This document shows positions 55,440 through 63,468 of a DNA stretch of 64,000 nt, piece after piece; the first letter of the stretch is position 1; each line of letters opens with the position of its first letter. The position numbers and the translations under genes are program-made. The notes under the pieces are model-generated. The model was not told the origin of the DNA, did no database searches, and worked only from the letters and a program-made list of their open reading frames with translations. Source of the DNA: Escherichia ruysiae (GTDB taxonomy: Bacteria > Pseudomonadota > Gammaproteobacteria > Enterobacterales > Enterobacteriaceae); assembly GCF_031323975.1 (NCBI RefSeq), contig NZ_JAVIWS010000001.1:4154001-4218000 (forward strand). The letters are read 5' to 3'.

Positions 55440-56765
55440 TTAAACCCGACTACCCCACAAATCGTACTCGTCGGCGTGCTCGACTTTCACACGCAGGATA
55501 TCGCCCGGCTTAACGTTGGTTTCACCGTTGAGATAAACCGCGCCGTCGATTTCCGGTGCATCTGCCATGCTGCGGCCAATCGCGCCTTCTTCGTCTACTT
55601 CGTCGACGATCACCAGAATTTCACGGCCCACTTTTTCTTGCAGGCGCTCGGCGGAAATCTGCTGCTGCAGTTGCATGAAGCGATTCCAGCGTTCTTCTTT
55701 CACTTCTTCCGGAACCTGGTCAGGCAGGGCATTGGCGTCTGCGCCTTCAACCGGGCTGTATTTAAAGCAGCCAACGCGATCCAGACGTGCTTCTTTCAGG
55801 AAGTCGAGCAGCATCTGGAAATCTTCTTCCGTCTCGCCAGGGAAGCCGACAATAAAGGTTGAACGCAGGGTCAGTTCCGGGCAGATTTCGCGCCACTGTT
55901 TGATGCGTGCCAGTTGGCGATCTACAGAACCCGGGCGCTTCATTAGTTTGAGAATGCGCGGGCTGGCGTGCTGCAACGGAATGTCCAGATACGGCAGGAT
56001 TTTGCCTTCCGCCATCAGTGGGATGACGTCGTCCACATGCGGATAAGGGTAAACGTAGTGCAGACGTGTCCAGATCCCCAGTTTCGATAACTGTTCGCAC
56101 AGGCTGACCATACTGGTTTTTACCGGCTCGCCGTTGTAAAAGCCTGTACGGTGTTTAACATCGACGCCATAGGCGGAAGTATCCTGGGAGATCACCAGAA
56201 TCTCTTTAACGCCCGCATCTACCAGGCGTTTCGCTTCGCTTAACACTTCGCCAATCGGACGGCTCACCAGGTCGCCGCGCATAGACGGAATAATGCAGAA
56301 GGTGCAGCGGTGATTACAGCCTTCAGAAATTTTCAGATAGGCATAATGACGCGGCGTCAGTTTCACACCTTGTTCTGGCACCAGGCTCAGGAATGGGTTG
56401 TGTTTCGGTTTTGGCACGTAGTGATGAACGTGCTCCAGAACCTGCTCATAGCTATGAGGCCCGGTGATTTCCAGCACTTTCGGGTGGACTTCGCGGATCT
56501 GATCTTCTTTTGCCCCCAGACAACCGGTCACAATTACCTTGCCGTTTTCATTCAACGCTTCACCAATGGCTTCCAGTGATTCTTGTACCGCGCTGTCAAT
56601 AAAGCCGCAGGTGTTGACGATCACCATGTCTGCGTCGTCGTAGCTCGGTACCACGTCATAACCTTCAGTGCGTAGTTCGGTGAGAATACGCTCTGAATCG
56701 ACAAGGTTTTTCGGACAGCCAAGGGAAACAAAGCCGATTTTCGGCTGGGGAGTTACTTTGCTCAT
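55440..56765 (-). CDS. rimO: RimO, ribosomal protein S12 methylthiotransferase
   Basis: 441 residues. N-terminal MTTase domain with cluster cysteines C17, C53 and C82, radical-SAM motif CNHRCTFC (C150, C154, C157), and a C-terminal TRAM domain ending [15 protein letters not shown]. It puts a methylthio group on Asp88 of ribosomal protein S12. In K-12 the next gene on this side is bssR; here a three-gene cassette begins 127 bases beyond the rimO start. Confidence 0.96.
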   Translation of the reverse strand: MSKVTPQPKIGFVSLGCPKNLVDSERILTELRTEGYDVVPSYDDADMVIVNTCGFIDSAVQESLEAIGEALNENGKVIVTGCLGAKEDQIREVHPKVLEITGPHSYEQVLEHVHHYVPKPKHNPFLSLVPEQGVKLTPRHYAYLKISEGCNHRCTFCIIPSMRGDLVSRPIGEVLSEAKRLVDAGVKEILVISQDTSAYGVDVKHRTGFYNGEPVKTSMVSLCEQLSKLGIWTRLHYVYPYPHVDDVIPLMAEGKILPYLDIPLQHASPRILKLMKRPGSVDRQLARIKQWREICPELTLRSTFIVGFPGETEEDFQMLLDFLKEARLDRVGCFKYSPVEGADANALPDQVPEEVKEERWNRFMQLQQQISAERLQEKVGREILVIVDEVDEEGAIGRSMADAPEIDGAVYLNGETNVKPGDILRVKVEHADEYDLWGSRV

Positions 56766-56863
56766 AGCTTAAAAAATATTCAGTTACAGGAAAGGTCAGG
56801 GCAGGGATTCTACAGAGTTCTGGATAAAATTTGTATCGTAATCTGGTCAACAGGCGAGGAAAA

Positions 56864-56882
56864 CGCCCCAAATATCGGGGCG
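56864..56882 (-). terminator. Terminator of the permease gene
   Basis: CGCCCC and GGGGCG pair around AAATATC; on the minus strand TTTTCC follows. It lies 11 bases after the stop of the permease gene and isolates the cassette from rimO. Confidence 0.75.
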
Positions 56883-56892
56883 CAAATGGTTA

Positions 56893-58179
56893 TCAGGCTA
56901 CAGGGTTTTCAGTTAGCGCCTTTGCAGGCTGGTTGCTGGATTTGTCCCGCAGCGTAAAGACCGAAATAAGCGTGAAGCAACCGGCAATCGCCCCCAGGAT
57001 GAGATAGGTTTCAGCAAAGCCAATGGTGTCATACAGATAGCCGGCAATAGGTGAATAGATTGCCGTGGCGATGGATGCCACAAAAAGCACCAGCAGGTAG
57101 ACCGTCGAAGAGAGTTTATGATCAAAGTTAGCTGCGATAAATTTAAACACAGATACCAGGATCAGTGGTTTTTCGATGGCGTGCATCATTTTAACGGCTG
57201 CAATCCACACTGGTCCCAGTTGGATTGCAGAACCGGCAATGCGCAACGACATAATGGTTCCGGCAATCACTAATGCCCATTTTGCGCCAGTGCGGTTAAC
57301 AAACCACGGCATCAGACAGAGAAATAGGGTTTCTCCACAGACCTGGACAGAAGCCAGAATCCCGTACCAGCGATTGCCTTCTTCTGGTGTCGGAAATTGC
57401 AGCGAAAAATATTGTGCGAATTGTTGATCGTAGGTGTCATAAATTTGCGTTACGAACAGAGTGAACATCAATAAAAACCAGAACTGACTATTTTTCGCCA
57501 GTTCAAGCGCATGGATAGCTTTCAGCGAATTGGTTTTTTCAATTTCCGCCTCGGTCAGTTCGATTTTGGTAAACATAAAGCAGATTGCGGCGACCACAAT
57601 GGCACAGCTTGCCAGCCAGAAAGAGAGATTAGGGCTGGTATCAATGTATTTACCCACAATCCACGCGGCGGCGGCCCATCCCAGAGAGCCCCACATTCTT
57701 ACGCGACCATATTCAAAATGATAACGACGCGAAACTTTATCTATCCAGGAATCCAGAACGCCACAGCCAGAATTAAAAATGATCCCCAGGTAAACGCCAC
57801 CCAAAACAGCGCCCAGCCAGAAGTTATGAACCAGAAGCGGGGCGTACACATAAATAAAGAATGGGCCTACGGGAAGTAATAATGCGACGAGGATCCAGAT
57901 GAGTTGTTTCTTAAGACCAAATTTATCGGAGATGAAACCGAAGAACGGTTGCATTAATAACGCAATGAAAGCATTAACGGAATAAAGTAATCCTGTGCGT
58001 GTGGCGGTAATTTCCAGATGCTGTGTCGTCCATATGACAAAAAATGCCATCGTTGCCGACCAGGCAAAGAGGTACAGGAAATCGAAAATACTGAGCAAAA
58101 TATAATTACGTTTACCGGGCAATAACATAGCCATATCCTCAATCACTGGCGTTGGGTCATTTACCGTTGGCACAGGCAT
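56893..58179 (-). CDS. LacY/CscB-type oligosaccharide:H+ symporter (accessory cassette)
   Basis: 428 residues, 12 membrane helices, major facilitator family, LacY group. Aligning by eye to LacY: the E126/R144 sugar pair is an Asp (SWIDKVSRR) and the Arg of YGRVRMWG; Y236, D237 and D240 are kept in IYDTYDQQFA; E269 in CGE; R302 in MSLRIAG; K319, H322 and E325 in VKMMHAIEKP. K358 is not kept (LVLFVASIAT). The Asp at 126 is CscB/RafB-like, while the proton-coupling residues are all present. The likely substrate is a galactoside, judging from the GH42 neighbour. ATG codons at 58134 and 58128 (MLLPGKRN) follow a GAGG and may be the real start; residues 1-17 are unlike LacY. Confidence 0.88.
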   Translation of the reverse strand: MPVPTVNDPTPVIEDMAMLLPGKRNYILLSIFDFLYLFAWSATMAFFVIWTTQHLEITATRTGLLYSVNAFIALLMQPFFGFISDKFGLKKQLIWILVALLLPVGPFFIYVYAPLLVHNFWLGAVLGGVYLGIIFNSGCGVLDSWIDKVSRRYHFEYGRVRMWGSLGWAAAAWIVGKYIDTSPNLSFWLASCAIVVAAICFMFTKIELTEAEIEKTNSLKAIHALELAKNSQFWFLLMFTLFVTQIYDTYDQQFAQYFSLQFPTPEEGNRWYGILASVQVCGETLFLCLMPWFVNRTGAKWALVIAGTIMSLRIAGSAIQLGPVWIAAVKMMHAIEKPLILVSVFKFIAANFDHKLSSTVYLLVLFVASIATAIYSPIAGYLYDTIGFAETYLILGAIAGCFTLISVFTLRDKSSNQPAKALTENPVA

Positions 58180-58223
58180 TCGCTGTGCTTACTGGTTATT
58201 GTTTTGGTATGCATCTCCGTAAA

Positions 58224-58240
58224 ATGTCATACGTTAACAA
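58224..58240. promoter_or_regulatory. lac-operator-like site O2, upstream of the permease gene
   Basis: ATGTCATACGTTAACAA lies 45-61 bases before the permease ATG. The run TAACAATTTCA on its right is identical to the right side of lac O1, and ATGTCATACGT is identical to site O3. As a dyad: ATGTCATA, C, GTTAACAA. Confidence 0.6.
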
Positions 58241-58297
58241 TTTCATTTTTACTCTGACCCTGAGTGCGATGATTAGGCAATGTGTTAAATGAATGTT

Positions 58298-58313
58298 TGC
58301 GATTTGCATCACA
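58298..58313 (-). promoter_or_regulatory. CRP site of the permease promoter
   Basis: TGCGATTTGCATCACA matches TGTGA-N6-TCACA in nine of ten bases. Its centre is 73.5 bp upstream of the O2 centre; in lacZYA the CRP and O1 centres are 72.5 bp apart. A -35-like TTGCCT lies 28 bp downstream of the centre, while the -10 is poor, in line with CRP dependence. Confidence 0.72.
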
Positions 58314-58328
58314 ATTATTGCTGGTAAT

Positions 58329-58365
58329 AAAAAAGATTTAGCGAAATAGATCACTAAATCTTTTT
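58329..58365 (-). terminator. Terminator after the LacI-type regulator
   Basis: AAAAAGATTTAG and CTAAATCTTTTT pair over 12 bp, with T-runs on either strand. It lies 18 bases after the regulator stop and separates it from the permease promoter. Confidence 0.8.
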
Positions 58366-58382
58366 ATGGGAACGTATTACTT

Positions 58383-59465
58383 TTATGCCTTGCGTGTTAG
58401 CTCATCCGCCAGTGTGCGAAGGTGTTCAGCAATATTCATCAGATCAGTTTGTGGTGAGTGCAGAGGGCCAGCAGAGTTACGCACGACCAGGCGACTGGGA
58501 AGGATGGTTGAAGAGCGGAGCATCGCGTGTTCATCGTCCGGCTGTAAAATCTGTTGAACGGCAATTTTCCCTTGTAAATCAAAGTCGATTGCGACGGTCG
58601 TTAGCGAAGGTTCAAAAAACGCACTCTCATAGGTGTCGTCATAGCCAATGACAGAAATATCTTGCGGGATTTTACGTTTTTGTTGATGTAAGGCGCTTAA
58701 CGCCCCCAATGCCATCTGATCATTGGCGATCAGAAGAGCGGTCGCCTGTGGCGTTTCACGTAGCATCTGTAACGTCGCCAGATAGCCGCTTTGAGCGTCC
58801 CAACTACCGTAATGAATGGCCAGCGGCGTCAGTTGGAGTGAGGAGAGGGTATCGCGCCAGGTATTGAGTCGTAGCCGCGCCGGTACTGAGTTTTCTGGGC
58901 CAGAGATCAGGCAAAATTGACGATGCCCCAAATCGTAAAGATATTTCACGCTGGCGCGTGCACCTTCTGCGGGATTAAAGGTGACGTTAAACACCGGGCT
59001 ATAAGGATCCACGTCGAGAAACAGACACAATACATCGCTGTTTTCAGCAACCAGAGTTTCAGCCAATGCCGTTTCCAGCGGTGCGTTGATAATAATCTTT
59101 GTTACCCGTTGTGCTTTTAAGTCATTAATTGCAGCCTGAATACCGTTAATATCAACATCATCGATCATGGATATCAGCACCTGATATCCCTGTTCTCCGG
59201 CATATTTTTTCACTGCTGCCGCAATTTGCGAGGGGGCATGTAGGGCGAGCGAAGTTGTAACCAGCCCCACCGTTTTGCTCTCTTTCCCTACCAACTGTTG
59301 AGCCACGCGATTTGGAACGTATTTAAGTTCGGCAATGGCTTGTTCAATTTTTTGACGTGTTTTGGCAGACACGTTCGCTGAATTGTTAAGCACCCGCGAC
59401 ACTGTCTGATAAGAAACATTGGCATGACGAGCAACATCGGCAAGGGTTGCAGCTTTGGTTTTCAT
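58383..59465 (-). CDS. LacI-type repressor of the GH42/permease cassette
   Basis: 360 residues, the same length as LacI. The DNA-recognition helix reads VSYQTVSRVLN (Y19, Q20, R24), the same key residues as LacI Y17, Q18, R22; hinge helix PNRVAQQLVG. Sugar-pocket residues of LacI recur: SLALHAPSQ, LFLDV, ARLRL (R197), ANDQMALGA (N246) and GYDDT (D274). The last 20 residues (MNIAEHLRTLADELTRKA) keep a leucine heptad like the LacI tetramer tail. Expected inducer: a galactoside. The ATG at 59465 has GGGG upstream; an in-frame start at 59492 would lack that. Reads toward the permease gene, divergent from the GH42 gene. Confidence 0.9.
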   Translation of the reverse strand: MKTKAATLADVARHANVSYQTVSRVLNNSANVSAKTRQKIEQAIAELKYVPNRVAQQLVGKESKTVGLVTTSLALHAPSQIAAAVKKYAGEQGYQVLISMIDDVDINGIQAAINDLKAQRVTKIIINAPLETALAETLVAENSDVLCLFLDVDPYSPVFNVTFNPAEGARASVKYLYDLGHRQFCLISGPENSVPARLRLNTWRDTLSSLQLTPLAIHYGSWDAQSGYLATLQMLRETPQATALLIANDQMALGALSALHQQKRKIPQDISVIGYDDTYESAFFEPSLTTVAIDFDLQGKIAVQQILQPDDEHAMLRSSTILPSRLVVRNSAGPLHSPQTDLMNIAEHLRTLADELTRKA

Positions 59466-59507
59466 ATTCGCCCCGGCTAAAAGATTTGTCACAGTATACC
59501 GCAGTGA

Positions 59508-59524
59508 ATGTCATACGTATCACG
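59508..59524. promoter_or_regulatory. lac-operator-like site O3 near the regulator start
   Basis: ATGTCATACGTATCACG; its core GTCATACGTATCAC is palindromic in 12 of 14 bases. It shares ATGTCATACGT with O2, lies 43 bases upstream of the regulator ATG and may serve autoregulation or looping to O1 (142 bp between centres). Confidence 0.6.
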
Positions 59525-59580
59525 CTCACCTGTCTCAGTGCTGGTAAGCTGAATCGACGAACCTGTTTGAAGGGAAAAAA

Positions 59581-59642
59581 CGCGTACTTGATCACATTCT
59601 TGCCGGACATTCCTTGCATAGCGAAGCAATTAATTACTAGAT
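59581..59642 (+). promoter_or_regulatory. Promoter of the GH42 gene with a weak CRP-like site
   Basis: -35 TTGCAT (59614-59619), 17-bp spacer, -10 CTAGAT (59637-59642), predicted start near 59649. A CRP-like sequence with only its right half good (CGCGTACTTGATCACA, 59581-59596) is centred about 60 bp upstream, the class I position. The left half is poor, so CRP binding here is uncertain. Confidence 0.5.
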
Positions 59643-59649
59643 GATATCG

Positions 59650-59666
59650 TTGTGAACGAATAACAT
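59650..59666. promoter_or_regulatory. lac-operator-like site O1, upstream of the GH42 gene
   Basis: TTGTGAACGAATAACAT agrees with lac O1 (TTGTGAGCGGATAACAA) in 14 of 17 bases. Its centre is about +10 relative to the predicted GH42 transcription start, as for O1 in lac (+11), and 42 bases before the ATG. Confidence 0.72.
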
Positions 59667-59699
59667 TTTTTGTCTGTTTAAAACAATTCAGGAGTCAGC

Positions 59700-61754
59700 A
59701 TGGACAAGCACCCACCGATCATCCCCAGAGCCCCATGGTTACTTCATGGTGCTGATTACAATCCGGAGCAATGGTTACATGTCCCTGGGATTCTGGAGAA
59801 AGATATCGCCATGATGCAACAGGCTGGTTGTAACACCATGTCGGTGGGCATTTTTAGCTGGTCAATGCTGGAACCCACAGAGGGTGAGTATCGCTTTGAC
59901 TGGCTGGATGAAGTGCTGGATAAACTTCATGCTGGCGGGATTTCTGTCTTCCTCGCAACACCAAGCGGAGCAAAACCCGCCTGGCTTGCAGCTCGTTATC
60001 CAGAGGTTCTGAGAGTTAGCGCCTCACGCGAGAAAATGCTGCACGGAGGTCGCCATAATCATTGCCTTTCTTCGTCAGTGTATAAAGATAAAGTGACGCA
60101 AATTAACCGTAAGCTGGCGCAGCGATACGCCAATCATCCGGCGGTTCTGGGGTGGCATATCAGTAATGAGTATGGCGGAGAGTGTCATTGTAAGGGATGC
60201 CAACAGGCGTTTCGCCGTTGGTTGCAGACTCGTTACACCACTCTTGAGGCGCTTAATCAGGCATGGTGGACTGGCTTCTGGAGCCATACATACAGTGACT
60301 GGTCACAAATTGAATCGCCTTCCCCATTAGGTGAGATGTCTAACCACGGTTTGAATCTTGACTGGCGGCGCTTTGTCACATCGCAGGTAAAAGAGTTCTA
60401 CCAAATGGAGATCGCGCCGTTAAAAGCTGAACGCCCAGATTTACCTGCGACGACCAATTTTATGTGGTATTTCAATGACTACAACTACTGGGCATTAGCC
60501 GAAGTGGTTGATTTTGTGAGTTGGGATAGCTATCCCATGTGGCATAAACAGGAAGATGAACGCGCCGTTGCCTGTAAAACAGCGATGTATCACGACCTGA
60601 TGCGTACCTTGAAAAATAAACCGTTTATTCTGATGGAATCCACGCCCAGCCAGACAAGCTGGCAGCCAACCAGCAAATTGAAAAAGCCGGGAATGAATAT
60701 TCTTTCTTCCTTACAGGCCGTCGCTCACGGCGCAGACGGCGTGCACTATTTTCAGTGGCGTAAGAGTCGTGGCGCCGTGGAGAAGTTTCATGGTGCGGTA
60801 GTTGATCATGTCGGTCATCTGGAGACGCGTACCGGGCGCGAAGTCATACAACTGGGGCAACGGCTGGCTCATCTTAACCAATTGGTTGGGACGAAAACGC
60901 AGGCAAAAGTTGCCATTATTTTCGACTGGGAAAACCGCTGGGCGGTCAATGATGCTGCCGGGCCGCGCAATTGCGGTATCCACTACGAGCAAACGGTAGT
61001 GGAGCATTACCGACCTTTCTGGGAGCAGGGCGTGGCGGTCGATATTATCAATGCTGATTGTGATCTTACGGGTTATCAGTTAGTTATTGCCCCAATGCTC
61101 TATATGGTTCGCGATGGATTTGCTGCTCGTGCTCGCGCCTATGTTGACGCTGGTGGCAATTTTGTCACCACTTACTGGTCCGGGATTGTCAATGAAACCG
61201 ATTTATGTCACCTGGGTGGGTTCCCTGGCCCGTTGCGTGACCTGATGGGTGTGTGGGCTGAAGAGATTGATAGCCTTAATGATTATCAGCATAACGAAGT
61301 TATCTGTGAGCCGAATGCATATGGACTGCAGGGGCAATGGCAGGCACGGGAATTATGTGCGGTTATTCACGCCGAAGGTGCACAGGTTCTGGCGCGCTAT
61401 GGCGAGGATTTTTATGCGGGTACGCCTGCGTTAACGGTAAATCACGTCGGACAAGGTCGAGCTTTCTATGTGGCTTCGCGTAATGATGCGTTATTTCATC
61501 AAGCGTTTGCCGCGATGTTGATCAACACACTTCATCTCCCAAAAGCACTTGCTACTGAACTTCCTGCTGGCGTTATTGCAATGCGTCGGACAGACGGCGA
61601 TCAGGAATGGGTTTTTGTACAAAACTACACTGCTCATGTACAAAATATTGTGCTTCCTGGAGCGTGGCGAGTGGCGGAAACAGGTAAAGCTTGTTCACAA
61701 GACTTAGAACTGGCGCCGTGGGGATGCGAGGTGCTGGAAAGAGAAATAATGTAA
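59700..61754 (+). CDS. GH42 beta-galactosidase (accessory cassette)
   Basis: 684 residues, no signal peptide, so cytoplasmic. Acid/base E157 in WHISNEYGG and nucleophile E313 in FILMEST, on the GH42 TIM barrel; the zinc site of the family is complete (C122 and C162, C164, C167 in ECHCKGC). A trimerisation domain (about 400-610) and C-terminal beta domain follow, so it is full length. It is not related to LacZ (GH2). GH42 enzymes favour short galactosides, galactan oligomers or lactose, and the linked LacY-type permease and LacI paralogue point to a soluble galactoside. AGGAG lies 6 bases before the ATG. Confidence 0.93.
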   Translation: MDKHPPIIPRAPWLLHGADYNPEQWLHVPGILEKDIAMMQQAGCNTMSVGIFSWSMLEPTEGEYRFDWLDEVLDKLHAGGISVFLATPSGAKPAWLAARYPEVLRVSASREKMLHGGRHNHCLSSSVYKDKVTQINRKLAQRYANHPAVLGWHISNEYGGECHCKGCQQAFRRWLQTRYTTLEALNQAWWTGFWSHTYSDWSQIESPSPLGEMSNHGLNLDWRRFVTSQVKEFYQMEIAPLKAERPDLPATTNFMWYFNDYNYWALAEVVDFVSWDSYPMWHKQEDERAVACKTAMYHDLMRTLKNKPFILMESTPSQTSWQPTSKLKKPGMNILSSLQAVAHGADGVHYFQWRKSRGAVEKFHGAVVDHVGHLETRTGREVIQLGQRLAHLNQLVGTKTQAKVAIIFDWENRWAVNDAAGPRNCGIHYEQTVVEHYRPFWEQGVAVDIINADCDLTGYQLVIAPMLYMVRDGFAARARAYVDAGGNFVTTYWSGIVNETDLCHLGGFPGPLRDLMGVWAEEIDSLNDYQHNEVICEPNAYGLQGQWQARELCAVIHAEGAQVLARYGEDFYAGTPALTVNHVGQGRAFYVASRNDALFHQAFAAMLINTLHLPKALATELPAGVIAMRRTDGDQEWVFVQNYTAHVQNIVLPGAWRVAETGKACSQDLELAPWGCEVLEREIM

Positions 61755-61858
61755 ATTCTTATTAATAAAATGTGAAGTATTGATCCCTGACAGCATTTTG
61801 TACAAAAAGTAGCCATACTATTTAATTGCACAAAGGCTGCAAAGAGGAGGATCGAAGT

Positions 61859-62242
61859 ATGTTCGTTGACAGACAGCGAAGCGATCTACTTAACCGGTTG
61901 ATCGATGCAAGAGTTGACCTCGCCGCATATGTGCAACTGAGGAAGGCCAAAGGATACATGTCCGTCAGCGAAAGCAATCATCTACGAGATAACTTTTTTA
62001 AACTGAATCGCGAACTGCACGATAAATCGCTGCGGTTGAATCTTCATCTGGATCAGGAAGAGTGGAGTGCTCTTCATCATGCTGAAGAAGCATTAGCGAC
62101 AGCCGCAGTATGTTTGATGAGCGGGCATCATGATTGCCCGACTGTTATTACCGTCAACGCCGATAAGCTTGAAAATTGTCTGATGAGCTTAACGCTGAGT
62201 ATCCAGAGCCTTGAAAAGCACACCATGCTTGCGCAGGCCTGA
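61859..62242 (+). CDS. bssR: BssR, biofilm-related regulator
   Basis: 127 residues, helical, Leu-rich, rather polar, with no known catalytic motif or clear helix-turn-helix. BssR (YliH) is reported to repress biofilm through signalling with indole and AI-2. I start at MFVDRQRS with GGAGG 9 bases upstream; an in-frame ATG 11 codons earlier lacks a site. It marks the right border of the inserted cassette, 104 bases after the GH42 stop. Confidence 0.9.
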   Translation: MFVDRQRSDLLNRLIDARVDLAAYVQLRKAKGYMSVSESNHLRDNFFKLNRELHDKSLRLNLHLDQEEWSALHHAEEALATAAVCLMSGHHDCPTVITVNADKLENCLMSLTLSIQSLEKHTMLAQA

Positions 62243-62247
62243 AAACT

Positions 62248-62272
62248 AAGGGGGAGAAAGCGTCTCCCCCTT
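62248..62272. terminator. Terminator of bssR
   Basis: AAGGGGGAGA and TCTCCCCCTT pair perfectly over 10 bp around AAGCG, six bases after the stop. Confidence 0.85.
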
Positions 62273-62352
62273 CATGCTTAAGTTTTTGTAAAAATGAATT
62301 TGTCATCTCCTCCACTGACTACGCTTTAAGCCAGAGTCAATCCGGAGGCGTT

Positions 62353-63468
62353 ATGCATCGACAATCCCTTTTCCTTGTGCCCTTTCTCTGTGTTTCTTCC
62401 GCTCTCTGGGCGGCTCCCGCGCCGGTAAATGTCGAAGTACTGCAAGACAAACTCGACCATCCGTGGGCGCTGGCCTTTTTACCTGATAATCACGGCATGT
62501 TAATCACCCTGCGCGGTGGCGAGTTGCGTCACTGGCAAGCAGGAAAAGGATTATCTGCGCCGCTTGTCGGTGTGCCGGAAGTCTGGGCGCGCGGGCAGGG
62601 CGGCCTGCTGGATGTGGCATTAGCGCCTGATTTTGCCCAGTCGCGCCGCATCTGGTTAAGTTATTCCGAAGTTGGCGATGATGGCAAAGCCGGAACTGCC
62701 GTGGGGTATGGCCGCTTAAGTGATGATCTCTCAAAAGTGACCGACTTCCGCACTGTCTTTCGCCAGACACCAAAACTTTCTACCGGCAACCATTTTGGCG
62801 GGCGGCTGGTCTTCGACGGTAACGGTTATCTTTTTATTGCTCTGGGCGAAAACAATCAGCGTCTGACGGCGCAAGATCTGGATAAATTACAGGGCAAACT
62901 GGTGCGTCTGACCGAACAGGGCGAGATCCCGGATGATAATCCCTTTGTAAACGAATCCGGTGCGCGAGCCGGGATCTGGTCTTATGGCATTCGTAACCCG
63001 CAAGGGATGGCGATGAATCCGTGGAGTAATGCGCTGTGGCTGAATGAACATGGCCCGCGCGGTGGTGATGAAATTAATATCCCGCAAAAAGGCAAAAACT
63101 ACGGTTGGCCGCTGGCAACCTGGGGTATTAATTACTCAGGTTTTAAAATACCGGAAGCAAAAGGGGAAATCGTCGCCGGAACCGAGCAACCGGTTTTTTA
63201 CTGGAAAGATTCGCCCGCCGTGAGCGGTATGGCCTTCTATAACAGTGACAAATTCCCCCAGTGGCAGCAAAAATTATTTATTGGCGCGCTGAAAGATAAA
63301 GATGTCATCGTGATGAGCGTCAAAGGCGACAAAGTGACGGAAGATGGCCGCATATTAACGGACAGGGGGCAGCGAATTCGTGACGTTCGCACTGGACCCG
63401 ACGGTTATTTATACGTTCTCACCGACGAGCCCAACGGGGAATTACTCAAAGTTAGCCCACGCAATTAG
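62353..63468 (+). CDS. yliI: YliI, PQQ-dependent soluble aldose dehydrogenase
   Basis: 371 residues. Signal peptide of about 20 residues ending ALWA before APAPV. Six-bladed beta propeller; visible family motifs are [30 protein letters not shown] and [10 protein letters not shown], with [14 protein letters not shown] at the PQQ/Ca site. It oxidises aldoses in the periplasm when PQQ is supplied from outside, since E. coli does not make the cofactor. The last four bases overlap the convergent gstB end. Confidence 0.93.
   Translation: MHRQSLFLVPFLCVSSALWAAPAPVNVEVLQDKLDHPWALAFLPDNHGMLITLRGGELRHWQAGKGLSAPLVGVPEVWARGQGGLLDVALAPDFAQSRRIWLSYSEVGDDGKAGTAVGYGRLSDDLSKVTDFRTVFRQTPKLSTGNHFGGRLVFDGNGYLFIALGENNQRLTAQDLDKLQGKLVRLTEQGEIPDDNPFVNESGARAGIWSYGIRNPQGMAMNPWSNALWLNEHGPRGGDEINIPQKGKNYGWPLATWGINYSGFKIPEAKGEIVAGTEQPVFYWKDSPAVSGMAFYNSDKFPQWQQKLFIGALKDKDVIVMSVKGDKVTEDGRILTDRGQRIRDVRTGPDGYLYVLTDEPNGELLKVSPRN

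Noticed and set aside
59651..59666. TGTGAACGAATAACAT as a CRP site for the GH42 gene
   Set aside because: The right half (AACAT) does not match TCACA, and its position over the predicted transcription start would not allow activation; it fits lac operator far better.
56766..61858. Insertion sequence or integrase-borne origin of the GH42 cassette
   Set aside because: I found no transposase, integrase, tRNA target or flanking direct repeat in the sequence around it; the route of gain or loss is open.
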